Assembly: GCF_014898815.1 (NCBI RefSeq)
Contig: NW_026515473.1
Location: 372,001-436,000, forward strand
DNA from: Panonychus citri
Taxonomy: Eukaryota > Arthropoda > Arachnida > Trombidiformes > Tetranychidae
DNA length: 64,000 nucleotides
Direction of reading: 5' to 3'
Position 1 is the first letter of the stretch. Each line of letters starts with the position of its first letter. The notes under the pieces are model-generated. The model was not told the DNA's origin, did not search any database, and saw nothing but the letters and a program-made list of their open reading frames with translations. Positions 13,301 through 26,321 of this stretch are shown in pieces. The position numbers and the translations under genes were made by a program.

Positions 13301-14688
13301 TTACAGAGGGAAAAGAGAGAAAAAATCAAAACAATATTATTGTCACAGGGAAGAGGAAGATGAACATAATTTTATATCAATGATGACAAAATGAGCATGA
13401 TAATTATGATGATCAATTGAATAGAAGAATAAATTTCTTTTCTTTCAATCACAATATCGAGTAAAGAAATGATAATGTCAATTAATTTGATTGTCGTAAA
13501 TTGGTCCATGTTGTTGTTGTTGATGTTGACTTGATGACAGGGAGTGAATGTTTGAAAGAAGGCGTTTAATTTGTCTAGTTAAGGCTCGTTATAAATATAA
13601 TAGTGATTTTGATATAATAGAACTTTTTTTTTGTTCGAATAGAATAGAGAATAGTCCATAGAACTAGAGACGGGAAGCGTGGATAAAAAGGTTCGTTTGG
13701 GAAGGTTAAGGTTCCCCTAATATGGTTAACTTTTTATGCTAATAGAATATAATTGATAGAGATTATTGTTATTTAGATGATGATGATGAGCGAAATTGAT
13801 GATGATGAGAGAGAGAGAGAGAGGAACTTTTTCTCCTTCGCTAGAGGTTAGTGTTGGGACGAAAAGCAAGGCGTGATTTCTACCTATGGATCCATATGGT
13901 TTTGTTATCGAATATTCAACTTGCAATTGTAATTCTATTAGCGAATATTTTTTTTCTTCTTTATACTTTTTGATTCTCTCTTTTTCTCGCTTCGAGTCCA
14001 CTGGAAGTAATACTTTTGTGTTGATGATGATTCGACATAATAACAACGTGCTAATGTGTCGAGATTTAGATCGATATCGAAAATCAAAATGTAATAAATG
14101 GAAATGAATCAATGTGAATATTAAGTTTTCCTATTATGTTACATTGTGACTTTTTCTTGGCAACTCTTGTGCTCTTTCAATTGCGCTTAAACGTTTTCCT
14201 TTTCTTGTGTTCGAGCCTTTTTTCCCTCTTGTTGTTGATCATCTTTCTGTGGGTACTATTCATTTGTATGCTTATTGGCTCTTTATCTTCATCTTCTTCT
14301 TCATCCTCTTGGAAGATGATGATGATGATGATGATGGAAAACTAGAAGAAAAGAAAGACTAAAGTATCATTTTCTATTTGAGTTCTTACACTTCAACACC
14401 TTCTTTCAATTATTTATTTCTTTTCTTCGCTCTACCTTTACCACCTTCTCCAAGTCTTTAGGCTCATTGATCGTCAATCAGAAAACCATTTATATTTATA
14501 TTTACCCCTTTTTACTGGTGAATTTACATGTTTGCAGAAGAGAAGAGAAAAAAAGAGAAAAAAGAATAGAATATCTATCGAAGTACAAAGAAACTTTTTT
14601 CTATTCTACAGTTGGAGTTAAGTTCTAACGTGCCTTCAATAGGTATTAATATATGTGTGTTTTTGTCCATATCAACAGAGGAAAAGGG

Positions 14689-14720
<32 letters not shown>

Positions 14721-15114
14721 CAGAGAGAAAGTTCGAAAACATCTTTGGGTGACATAAATTATCGTGATATACAAAAGTGGACTTGACTTATACATACACT
14801 TATATACGATCAGCCTTTTCCTTATTATTTATAATATGTATATATTTATATTCATTTATTGTTATACCTCCTCTTTTTCCCTGAGCTTCCTCCCTCTCTC
14901 TCTCTCATTTAAACCTCCTCCCACCTCCTCCCATCAGCATCATACCCTCGGTGTGTGTGTATTTTGTATTTATATTCAATAACTAATAGCAATTGCCAGC
15001 TAATCCCTTTTTCATTACAATCCATTCATTCAAAATTCAATTGTTATCCCAGCAAAATCCAAGGTATTTCTGGTTTACGTTTTTCTCTTTGCCAATTTTA
15101 TTTATCTTTTTGCT

Positions 15115-15152
<38 letters not shown>

Positions 15153-15574
15153 GTAAATGATACATTAAATGGTTCAAATGTCAAACAATGATAATGATTA
15201 ACAATAAAATCCACTAATATCTTAGCAATGGATTAACGTCGATAGTGCCAATAGTTACCTTGTTACCTTTTTTTTACTTCGATATGTAAGGTAAAAATTG
15301 GAAATGAATCGATGAATATTTATCCATATTTGTCCATACGTGTATCTGTGTACATTTATATGAATATGAATGAATGAATAATCAGGGTGAGTGTCCATTG
15401 TTATTGAAACAACATGATAATAATGATTAGGATGAGGAGGATTAGTACAGATGATGAGGATCAAGGATTTGAGAGGTAAATTGTCAATAGCCTCTTGTTA
15501 GGAGGATAACTTTGGATTCTAAATTTTTACTTCTATGTTTGAATAAATATTATATCCTCAAAATCGTGAAAAGA

Positions 15575-15578
<4 letters not shown>

Positions 15579-15624
<46 letters not shown>
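15579..15624. repeat. (AG)n microsatellite
   Basis: An uninterrupted AG tract of about 23 units, among the longest in the window. Confidence 0.95.
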
Positions 15625-15625
<1 letters not shown>

Positions 15626-18308
15626 ATTAATAGGGAAAAGGAGAAGGAGAAAAAAATTCTACAGAGAGATTTTCTTTTTTTCTTTTCGGTACCAATCTTG
15701 TTTACTAATGTACTTAATACCAACGACATTGGTGCTAATATCATAATATATTGATGATAATGATGATTAGTATTATTATTATGATGATTACAAACATTTT
15801 GAATACATGGATCTATTTACTGGAGAGGGTAACATACACAATGGTAAATACAACTTGAAATCTTTCATTTGAATTAAAATGTTGCTCGGATTAAGACACT
15901 TCGAACTTTTCTCTCTCTCTCTATTCGAGTCTCTATTTCCTCTTTCATTTTGAATATATTTATTATCCAATAAGTGGGTATTCTCATTATCAAGTGGATA
16001 TCATATCAAACATTTTGACTTATCTGTGTTTACATTGATCGACTGTACGAAAACCTTGTTGGTAACATAATTGATTTAGAATAATAAATAATGTACAGAA
16101 AGGAGTTCGATAATCGTTAGAACTTTTTTCCTATCTTCACCTAATAGATCAATCATTTTATATCACTTTCTTTTTCTAATTGGATTGTTGATTAACTTTT
16201 ATTATAATTCTCTATTCTTTAATTGTAATTAATGGATAATGGTGATGATGATGATCAATGTGAAACATCATCGGATTTAAGATTAATTCCCATTGAATAA
16301 TGTTAGTGGTGATTAAATGTGTTGGATTAACTGATTGTAATCTAATCACAATAATGTGATAATAGTTTACTAATCATTGGATTAAGAAAGTGTAACAATT
16401 ATTTAAATAAGTGGGAGGTTTATTTTTTTGTATCTTCCTCCTCCTTTTCATTTCCAATTGATTGATTTCCAATTGAATTAAATGATTGTAGTGATTTGTG
16501 ATCAATTTTTGTCTTTATTGATTCCCAGTTAACTGTAATTGTAAAATCCCAATGGTTGATCCTCATTGATTACCTTTGCTAAACTTAATATACACAATCA
16601 ACTGGATAACAGCAGCAATTTAAGTTTCTATTCAGTTACTTTTATTTTTATTGTTCTGACAGTAATGGTGATTGTATTATATGAGAAGGAGGTAACTGGA
16701 AGATGAGATGGAAAATTTTTTTTTCTTTATTATCGGATTATCTGTTTGGATTAACGCTTTTTTCTGGTGATAATCATTTAGTATTATTTGGAAATGTATT
16801 CTCAACACTCTTGTTAATATTTTGAAGGAAAAAGTATAAAAAAAAAGGTTTGAAAGTCTTAAACTGTTGGTGGTTATTAAAGGTATTCAATTGTAACGAA
16901 ATTTACAAAAAAGGTTTGAGATCAAACAATTGACCAGAGTAAACACAATAATCAACACCAATTTGTCGTTAATTCAAATTCAATTGATTAATCATTCAAT
17001 TACCTTTTTCTTTGGTTTTCTTATCCTAAGTACTTGTAACCGATCGCTTTCAACAATTTACTTTATATTTAATTTCTTCTTCTTCTTCTCTTGTTGGTCA
17101 ACACAATGACCATTGAAAATTAGCACTGGGTTTCTAGGGAAGGGTCAACAATTATAACAATAACATTGTTCCTATTGAAAAGTGGACACAACAAAAACCC
17201 TTTTCACACTTTCACACCTCGAATATAAAGAAACCCGAATAACAACATTCGATATCGACACAGGTCAACATTCCGATTCTTTTCCATCGCCACTGTCCTT
17301 TTAGTCTTTTACGATGTTTGTAGGTCATTTCGCTCTCTCTCTCTCTCTCTCTCTCTCACTGGTCATCTTCTCATCTCTGTCTCTGTGATGAACATCATTA
17401 TTTCATAAGAAAATGATGAGAATGGTCACTTTGATTCATTCAATTGTCCATCTTGTCCAATTTTTTGTCATCTTTCTGAAGAGATGTTCATCTTATTACA
17501 ATTGATCAAGAACGGATATTGATCAATAAATTGTCACTTTCTCTTTTTCATATAATTTTGACAACAATTAACAAATCAAACCACTTTAATCTCGTAATAA
17601 CATCTTCCGCTTTATAATTTAACCTTGTTTTTACACTTCGATGTTTAATAATTGTTACCAATTCAGGTTCTTATTAGTAAATTGAAACTGTTATCATATC
17701 CATAATTTGAACATTGAAAATTACGATAATTTGATAATACATATTACAATTAAGTCCGATATTGATCAGTAACACGAAGAAAAATAAAATTGATTGTTGC
17801 TTAAGTTAATTAAGTTGAGTTTTTCTGTTGTATTTAATGTCAATTGTGCTCTTGAAAACAAAAGAGTCTCTTTGACTTGACATTTTGATCTCACTTGTGT
17901 TCATTCAAAAATGATCAAGTTAATTAACATTCAGCTTATCATCAACTTATCGTAATACTTTTACTCACACAAAGTGACAACAAAAAAAAATGTCCACAAT
18001 TTTGGATACACTGGGAAAGTATTAAAATCATTACGATAATAATAATAATCATCATCATCATCATTATCATGACGATGGTGATGAGGATGATTAGTTTAAT
18101 GGTTTTTTACTCTGATAATAATAATGAATACATGAAAAGTTAATGGGCTTATATTGTTTTGAAAGTTTCCTGACTACGAGAAAACAATCAAATTTCCGTT
18201 TGAAAAGATAATTATAATTAAACTGAATCAAGTTAAATGATGAAAATGGTTAACTTATCACTCAAAATGTTCAAGATTGTTTATCATGATAAACAGTTAC
18301 TTTTTTAC

Positions 18309-18311
<3 letters not shown>

Positions 18312-18358
<47 letters not shown>
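18312..18358. repeat. (TC)n microsatellite
   Basis: An uninterrupted TC tract of about 23 units. Confidence 0.95.
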
Positions 18359-18360
<2 letters not shown>

Positions 18361-19464
18361 TGTTGATAATATAATTCTGTAATATTCAAATAGTGATATT
18401 AAATTGTCACACTGTTACAGTGGTTTACTTTTCATTAAGCTGATTGTTGTGTATCATCATCATCATCATCATCATGTGTATATTATATTACATGATAATG
18501 ACATTTATATATTCAAAATAACGGGTTGAATAACAATAGATGATGAAACTTTTTGGTTAAACAGTAATTTGTTCAACCAGTTTGTTTATATCAATGGGAA
18601 CAATTTAAATCATAAATCATGTCTAAATCAGAATCGTGAATCTGATTAAAAACCTATGGAAATATTTCTCTTATTATTAATGAGAATGGATAGAAATTTG
18701 TTTTTGTAACAATACAATTTAATCTTAAATTGTATTATTCTTGTGTATTGTTTAATTATTTTATGAGAAATTTTCTTAATTTCAATCAATTCAATCCAAA
18801 CAATTATAATTAGACGCTAAAAGAGATGATCATGTTTATCAAGACAAAAACAAAGTTGATCTTATTGACTTTTGATTAGAAGCAATTAACATTATTGCCC
18901 TTGGATATTTACTCATCTATTGTGTTTTATCATCATCACGAAATCTAATTAAATGACCAAAGGTTTTTCACCAAATTAAGATTTAATGTAAACAATTTAT
19001 CATCTCTCATTCGGTTTGATTGTATTAGATTTTTAAGATAAATAACCAAATTTAGCCCACAAAATGGGCTCTAAATTATTTCTTCCATTATTTGTTTTAG
19101 TAATAGTTAATCGAATAATCCAAATGAAGATTAACTTGATTAGAATCTTTATTTAGCTTAATTGTTGTGATTAACTTTAACTCCATTAGAGTATCAGCGC
19201 CATCTATTAATGGAAATTCTTACCACTAAATCGAATAAATGATCGATTAAAATCGATTTTTTTCGAACTTGACTTAATTCATTTGTTTTGTTTTTCGCTT
19301 TTAGGTTTTAGCTTTTCTCTTGTTGTTACTTTGTTATTTTCACTCTTAATTGATTAGCTTTTTTTTTCTCTCTCTCTCTCTCTTTGTTAGTTTTTCTTTT
19401 TTTTATCTCTGATTTCTGTGTGTGTGTGTTTCCTATTGTTGAGTTTTATGTTTTCTACTTAATC

Positions 19465-21259
19465 ATGTCTGGTCATTATCTTCCTGCTGGATTTGAATCT
19501 TACAAAAGAAAAGATTATTTCGAATCGGATGGTGATTCAGACGATGGTTTGAATGATATTGTCTATCCAACACTTCCACCGGTGATAAAAGTGAGCCCAG
19601 TTACAGAAGAATCAAAGGTTGTTCAAAATTCTCCCTCTACAAGTGACAATTTAGATGGTAATCAAAGTAAATCTCCATCAACTGAAGGTGAATTAGAAGA
19701 AGAGAATAATCGGTCTAAAAGAGAATATTCTGTTAACCGGTATGATCCGGAAAATGGTGATAAAAGTGAAGAGAATGGTAATGACCAAAAAGAGAAACAA
19801 GTTAAAGAAAATGAGAAAAATGATAAAGATTTTCAAATCTCTTGGTTCAACGATGATCCACCGACAAGTTCAACTAATAGTTTATCACCTGATCCATCTC
19901 AGAACCGGGAGACTCGAAGTCCATCCCCTGGAATGTTACTCATGGAAGATGTTAGATTGGCAACAATTAACGGAGATTTGGACTATATTAAGCAACAAAT
20001 GTCCATTGATCATGGTTTCTTCATAGATACAGTCTTGAAAAATGGTTGGACCATCTTAATGTTTGCCTGTGATTTTGGGTTTACTCATATTGTTCAATAT
20101 TGTCTTGATCTAAACTCTGATCCCAATTTTCACTTTGGTAAATAGTCAATTTATCTCAATTTTCCTTGTTATCTATGTGCGATATTAATAATTTCAATGT
20201 TCGAGTGTCTAAATGTTAACATTTTAATTTCTCTCTTTTCTCCTGTTTATCCAGATGGATTTACTCCTCTAATGGCGGCTTGCCAGAGTTTTTATGCTGA
20301 TGAAGATAAAGTTCTGTCAATTGTTGAACTTTTAATCAAATCAGGGGCCATGGTTGATTCCAAAGATTTATCAAGTAAAACCGCTTTAATGTATGCCTGT
20401 GAAACGGGTAAATCGGAGGTCGCATTATATTTGGTTGAAAGTGGAGCTAATTTATCATTGAAAGATAATAAACATTGGACTGTAAGCTTTGATTGTAAAT
20501 TAAGGCAATATAATTATACTAATGATTGATGTTTCTTTTTCATTTTAATTAATTAGTGTTTACATTTTGCTGCTCGAAGAGGTTTTGGTCCAGTTGTACG
20601 GAATATGATTGATTATGGAGCAAAACTTAACGTTTACAATAACAAGGGTGAATCTCCTGCTGATCTTGCATTCGAATCAGGATTCCATGAGGTGAGTCCA
20701 CTACACTTAGCTTTTCGTGCTGTTTTATTCAGAGATTAATAGGAATGATGATATTCTCTCAATAATTTATAGCTTGGTACTTTAATGGAACGATTGAAAG
20801 CTAAGGAGCCCATTTCAATCGAAGAGGAGGGAATTCTCATGAAATCGGAAGGAAAGAAAACTACAGAAAAATCTTATGAAACTTAGTAAGTAACACACTT
20901 ATTATCTAACGAAATTTGTATTAATTGTTGACAAAATTTCTTTTCTCTCTTTCTCTTCATGTGATTATAGTTATTTGACTGATATGCAATATTTTCTAAA
21001 AGAACTTGGACTTTATCATTTGGATAATTTTTTTGTAGAACAGAAAATACAATATTCTGATCTGATTTGTTTCAATGAAAATGATTTCGACGAACTGCCC
21101 ATAAGAAATTATGGAGAAAAACTCAAACTATGGGAAGGAATCAAAAAAGTTCATAAGAGAAACTGGCAACCATCTCGAATCTCGTATCTAAAGCGAAAAT
21201 CTCAAATCAGGTTTGTAATTAATGATTAAGGTTAATTGTTTTCTCTGATTCACTAATTA

Positions 21260-21290
<31 letters not shown>

Positions 21291-21729
21291 CCAAAAGTTG
21301 CATTGAAGCTCATGTTATCATGTGTAATATTTCAAATCATCTGCATTTCATGAATAAAACCTTCCAATATTTACGGAATCATCTTGCTAATGATCCAGAA
21401 TTCATCAAAAGAGGAGTTGAAAAGACAAATGTTCATAAGCTTTATGACCAAGCCAAAAGGACCCTTGAAGACGGAGGAATATCACTTAACACCCTCAAGT
21501 CGTTTATTCAAGAGATGGATAAGAAAGCCCTAATATCTAATGGTTGTGATAATAATACAAAAAAGAATCAATCTAATGGTAAAAATCAATCGATGCAACT
21601 TCAACTCAATCCACCCAAAAATCAGTGTCTTACCAAAAAGTAGCCATGATCACCTCTGGACTATTGGGAATCGGTGCCTTAGTTTATTTCCAAAGAGACT
21701 CAATAACCTCTTTCCTGCCAAAGAAGTGA
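19465..21729 (+). CDS. ASZ1: GASZ/ASZ1-like ankyrin-SAM protein with C-terminal membrane anchor
   Basis: Seven exons are proposed: 19465-20137, 20255-20481, 20557-20691, 20773-20885, 20971-21210, 21298-21578 and 21626-21729, giving 590 residues. The N-terminus is acidic and low complexity. Ankyrin repeats cover about 159-350 (WTILMFACDFGFTHIV, FTPLMAACQ, TALMYACETG, CLHFAARRG). A SAM domain follows at about 386-446, and the protein ends in a hydrophobic segment (about 564-578) with a basic tail (FLPKK). This order is that of GASZ, a germline protein that sits on mitochondria through its C-terminal anchor and supports the piRNA pathway (family knowledge). The anchor is reached only by removing a 47-bp intron (21579-21625) that restores frame; reading through stops at 21643. 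Start: MSGHYLPAGFES at 19465; an in-frame upstream ATG at 19384 would add a TC-repeat-encoded stretch and is less likely. ANKS3 also combines ankyrin repeats and SAM but lacks such an anchor. Confidence 0.78.
21261..21288. repeat. (CTT)n in intron 5 of the ASZ1-like gene
   Basis: About nine CTT units lie directly before the splice acceptor at 21296-21297 and supply its polypyrimidine tract. Confidence 0.85.
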
Positions 21730-22790
21730 ATTTCCTAGCATTCCCAGATAATCAAATTAAATTTAGTTATCTTTAATTTCATGTTTACAGATAATAGTTA
21801 TTATCACTTATTTTTTATCATTCTCATTATGAATCAACTTTGATGCTCAATCACTTAATTGTAATGAACATAAAATATATATACCAATGTATATATATAA
21901 ACAAATTAACTAAACCAAAAAGACAAAACAATCAACGAATTGTTTAATTATTACATGTAACTATATTTTTGTTTCTTTCATTGATAAATTATCAACAATT
22001 AATGATTAAAAACAAACTAATTGTTGACATTGTATTTAAAGTTTTGCTCTTGCACGTTAATCCTAATTACATGTAAATCATTTTTATCCTTGATTCCAAT
22101 TCTTTGCCAATCCTTTCAAGTTTTAATTCCTGGATTGTTGTCAAACTTTCAACACCCTTACAATTAACTCATTCACTTATAATAATCAACTGTTGATAAT
22201 TACCCTGATTGTTTATTGATTAAAAACCTTGAAATCCTTTGCCAAGAAAACAGTTAGTTAACAAAGAGTAAAAGTTAATCAATTTAAATGTTAAACTAAT
22301 CTTGTCAAATATTACCAACAGACCATATTAATAGCAGAAAAGTGATGAGTGATTAACAAGAGTTAATTGTTGACCTGAACAATTGTGAATAGCAATTGTC
22401 ACCAACTAAATTAACAGGAACACAAGAGTAGTAATAGTAAAACTAATAATTAGCTGTCTATCAAAATGTTTTAACTTTGCTTCGTAATGATGACATATGA
22501 ATTTAATTTTCTCAATCAAATTGATTTACAAATTGGAAAACAAATGATTAATTTAATTGGGACACCAAAGTAACGGTAAAATAAAAAAGGTAAACCAATT
22601 AAATGAAATGTCAATCAAAAAATGTCTTCTCACTTTTCAGGACAAATTGGTTTTGTTTTTATTTTCTCGTCTCTTTGGTTACTCAATGTAAGTTGAAATC
22701 CAAACAAAAAGGATTAGTTAATTGTTGCGAATGGAAAATAAATTGTCACCAATTAACTTAATTTCTTATTGTGTCAGTCCAAATAATTGA
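21730..22790. other. Intergenic, AT-rich
   Basis: No gene was recognised. It holds the 3' end of the ASZ1-like gene and the probable promoter and 5' UTR of the coiled-coil gene. A short ATG frame at 22622-22687 ends at a GTAAGT donor, but its phase does not match the next exon. Confidence 0.5.
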
Positions 22791-25282
22791 ATGGACAATA
22801 TAACCTTAAACAAGAATCAAGTCAAAGTCATACTAGAGCTTGTCAATCAAATAGGTAAGTCTAATTGCTACTTAATTGTGACAATATTTTTTTCCCAATT
22901 GTCATTGATTACTTTTCAAAAGGTTTGTCTCTCCATTCCTGTGATAGTTTAATTGTAATTTAAACCATTGAACTGATTAGATTGATCAATTAGATTTACA
23001 TAGATAAACATGTGAACCTTGTTAATCAACAATTAAGAGATGAGATTAAAAATATTGATCAACTTTTTGTCTTATTGATTTAATTGTTCACGTTATTGAT
23101 TAGCCTTTTTCTTTCAATATCTTTTAATACATGTAAACATTGGGGGGAGAAAACGATTAATTAACTTTTTATTTGATCAAATGGAACAACAAAAAAATCT
23201 GATCAACATTAAATACTAAGTAAATATTAACCTGTTTTCTGTTAATTAATCAAATCAAATTAATCAGTTGATCAAACATCTTATTCATTGATTAGACTCT
23301 TTGAACAAGTTGTAGAAAGATGGAGAAAGAAACATAATCCCGTGGGTCGATTTACTTTAATTGTAACAGATTAATTGTCAAGTAGAGATTAAATTTTCTC
23401 TCTCATTCTGATTATCTTCTTTATCCTCTTTCATGTTTGTAGTTAATCAACATTCCCATGATCTTAAGATTATCTCTTCGGTGATTGTGTTGATTATGTT
23501 CAAAACCTACGACAAGTTGATTACATAACGATTTCCAATTAAGGAATACTAATAATAATAGTAATCTAATTATTATTTTTTTTCTTTCTAAAATTATCTC
23601 AGGTTCCAATAGATCACAGAATTTATCAGTAACTAGTTTAACACCAACATGGGAACGAAGATCAATTGATAATTCAAATGGAAACGATTATTTTATCAAG
23701 CAAACTTGCGATGGTAACAATGATAATAAGAATCAACTTTTTGTTACATTAGATGACAATATGGATGCTGTTGATTTGTCTTCTTCTTTAGGTGATGATA
23801 ATCAGATTACTCCAAAAACCATGGAGAAAGTTCAGTCAAATGATGAGAAATTATTCTTGAAAATTGAAAATGGAAATGATAGTAAACCGGTTGAACATGA
23901 AAATATCAACAGATCGATACCACAATTGGAATACTCTTATCCTTACTTTTCTCATTCCATTTCGAATCGTCCATTGATTAAATCACAATCATTGGGGGCG
24001 ATTGAATGTTCACCGTTACTCTCACCGTTGGGTAAAGATTCAACGAGTGAATTATTGAGTCGACAATTAGTAACTGCATCGTCTATATCGTCACTGATTC
24101 CACCTCGAACAGCTCCATCGCCAAGTCATTCGTTGGTGTCGTTTGGCTCAACTCAAGGGGAAACAGTTAATTTCCGTCGATACACTCGAAGTGTCACATC
24201 TTCTCTTGGTGGGATTATCAGTCCCAATGATGATTGGGAAGAAAAGAGACGAAAAATGTTGCAATATCGAGCCGAACTTTCGGCTCAAAGAGAGGAAAAA
24301 GCTAGACGAGAACGAGAAGAGAAGGAAAAGGTTCGAGCAGAAGAAGAAGCGGCTGAGAGGCGAATGGTCGCTGTTCAACTTCGATTGAAAGAAGAATATG
24401 AATTAGAACGAAGGTTAATTGAGGAGAAACGTGAGACAATTGAGAAGCGTCGATTAGCAGTTATCGCAGCAATGGAACAATCTAAAGGTCGAGGGAGATT
24501 GCGAAAAGATAATGACCAATTGATGAACTATTCCAATCGAGGACTAACCACTACTGAGAAAAGTTCCGTTTCCACTCAGACAGATAATTACATTGATCGT
24601 CAATCAACAAACACGATTCAAGAGTTTACCTCGAACAGGTCAACCTCGAATTGTAATCACTGTTCATCCTCTTCTCAAACCGATATTAGTTTACTTTTCG
24701 ATCTGATCAGATCACTTGGTTTCTCAACGATGACTTTAAAAGGTACAACATCGGACGATGAAGATGATGAAAGAGATGCAACTAGTTCGAGGTACAAAAA
24801 TGGACTCAGATCGACAATTCGAAGATTGAACAAAACGGCCAAAGCGAGATTAGGTCGAAATGGATTGAAATTTGATCTCAATGAAAATCCAATAAAGACA
24901 ATTGAAAGTGAATCGAATACAATTAAAAGAAATCTAAGTAAAAGTGCTTCCCATACTAATCTCAATCGAATCGGTGAGTAATTAACAACAAGATCTTAAC
25001 ATTGCTATTAAACTAATTTGATTTTCTTCTCGACCCTCAGGTAAATTAAAACCAGAAAGTAATCAAGACAAATCGGTTAATCACCTGAAGGGTTTATCAT
25101 CTTCATCGTCAAATCTTTTAACTAATGAAATTAAACCAACTAAACTAAAAGGAATCATTAACCATAAGAAACAATCAATTTCTAATCTTCCCTTGATCAA
25201 TGATAATCAACTAAACTTTAATCTTGAATCGATATCAACTATAAGGAAAGCGACTAAATCAACATTGGAAGGAATCTTATAA
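22791..25282 (+). CDS. Unrecognised coiled-coil protein with two TQT/QT motifs
   Basis: Three exons are proposed: 22791-22854, 23603-24973 and 25041-25282, giving 558 residues. The second exon opens in frame well before the first Met of its long frame (23761), behind the acceptor AAATTATCTCAG. The phase fits a small first exon starting MDNITLNKNQVKV. The last intron (24974-25040) splits a Gly codon. The N-terminal half is rich in Ser/Pro; a strongly charged helix/coiled coil runs from about 210 to 310 (KRRKMLQYRAELSAQREEK onward, rich in E, R and K). After it come VSTQTD and SSQTD, which resemble dynein light chain LC8 binding motifs (inference), then an acidic patch and a basic Ser-rich tail. 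No enzyme domain is visible and the family is not recognised. The first exon is the least certain part. Confidence 0.6.
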
Positions 25283-25781
25283 ATTGATTGGGAGTAATTG
25301 TTTAGATGAACAATTAACAGACTTAATTGTTGGACAAATTTACATTTTACCTGAAAATCTTGTTATCTGTTTTTTTTGATTGCTTGTTAATAATTTGTTT
25401 TGTTAATCAGCTGATAAACTTGGTCCCAATCGTGAAAACTGCCAAATCTAAAGGGATTAACAAAGTGCAATCAATTCATCGATTCAATAAATCAAGGAAA
25501 GTCAATGAAAATCATCAATTAAATTAAATGACAATCAGTTGATTGTGTTGAAACTTTTCTCATTTCTTGTTGATCACTATTAAGAAGTATTATAATAACA
25601 CTCTTTAGAGTTTCGACCCATCAAGATTATGATCCGTCGATGAGGTCAGTTCACTTGGTTAAATGAATCGCCTGTTCGACATGAGCTTCGAGTTTTTTTT
25701 ATGAGAAAAAGAATGAATAATTAGTGAACCAGAGAAAACAATTAACTTATTTCATCCATTACAAAACTAATTTGAGATTTT
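25283..25781. other. Intergenic
   Basis: It holds the 3' flank of the coiled-coil gene. A short open frame at 25327-25527 has no recognisable features. It ends where similarity to PRPF38A exon 2 begins. Confidence 0.5.
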
Positions 25782-26250
25782 AGATGAGAAAATTTTCAAT
25801 CATTCACATGGATGAATTTATCGATATGCTGTTAAGAGAAGACAGAGTATTCGATGTGATTTTACCTCGAATTAGTGCTCGTCGAGTTCATGAGGAAAAT
25901 GGTGAATTAGAACCGAGAGCGAGTTTGTTGGAAGAAGAGCTTGATGATGATTCTGAAGAAGAGAATGAAGAAGATATGGAAGATACGAATTCGAAGAAAA
26001 ATACTGAGAAAATGAGTCGAGGTGAAGAGAATGTAAGAAATAGAGAGAGATCTTCAGAACGGAATTTAGATGATGAATTAATTTTCTTCTCAAACAAAAT
26101 CAAATCGAAAAAAAAATTTTCCTTTTCAACTTACCGATAGTATCGAAAGTTTCATCACCAAAATCATCTGTTCATCACTTTGTCTTTTCAGTGATTGACA
26201 ACAATTTCCATTGTTAACTTAATTTCCATCATCCAATTCAAGGTTTTTAC
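25782..26250 (+). pseudogene. Deleted copy of the PRPF38A-CPSF2 boundary
   Basis: The sequence from 25785 matches PRPF38A exon 2 from about 35569 (KFSIIHMDEFIDMLLRED onward) almost base for base for ~290 bp. It then jumps at about 26075 to sequence matching 36410-36560, beyond the PRPF38A stop codon, so the Arg-Asp repeat region, intron 2 and exon 3 are missing. Near 26223 it jumps again: TTCCATCATC matches the first codons of CPSF2 after its ATG. The remaining open frame (118 residues) ends in translated former 3' flank. It lacks the whole PRP38 N-terminal domain and is not expected to work. Intergenic sequence is included, so this is a DNA-level duplication with internal deletions, not a processed copy. 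Confidence 0.85.
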
Positions 26251-26321
26251 TCTTTGAACAAAACAGTTTATTTTAAATGAGAAAGTTAATCGACTAAAAA
26301 GTTTATCACCTGTTTAGCCAG

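Larger units (their letters stand above)
8670..19464. other. Long non-coding region with dense microsatellites
   Basis: About 11 kb without a recognisable gene. It contains many simple repeats: (TG)n 8698-8717, (AC)n 12652-12676, (GA)n 13808-13822, (AG)n 14694-14720, (TC)n 15119-15149, (AG)n 15579-15624, (TC)n 17334-17357 and 18312-18358, and ATC runs near 18457-18474. The longest open frame, 10033-10398, encodes 121 residues of AT-rich composition without recognisable similarity. The final ~150 bp before 19465 probably form the 5' UTR of the ankyrin-SAM gene. In an otherwise compact window the gap is probably regulatory DNA of the homeobox gene, or it may hide non-coding transcripts. Confidence 0.5.

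Noticed and set aside
15512..15754. Open frames across (AG)n/(TC)n tracts encoding RE or LS repeats
   Set aside because: Dinucleotide repeats remain open in all frames and give false coding signal.
22622..22687. Signal-peptide-like exon MSSHFSGQIGFVF ending at GTAAGT
   Set aside because: It ends in phase 0, but the next good exon (23603) needs one leftover base; the 22791-22854 exon fits and this one does not.
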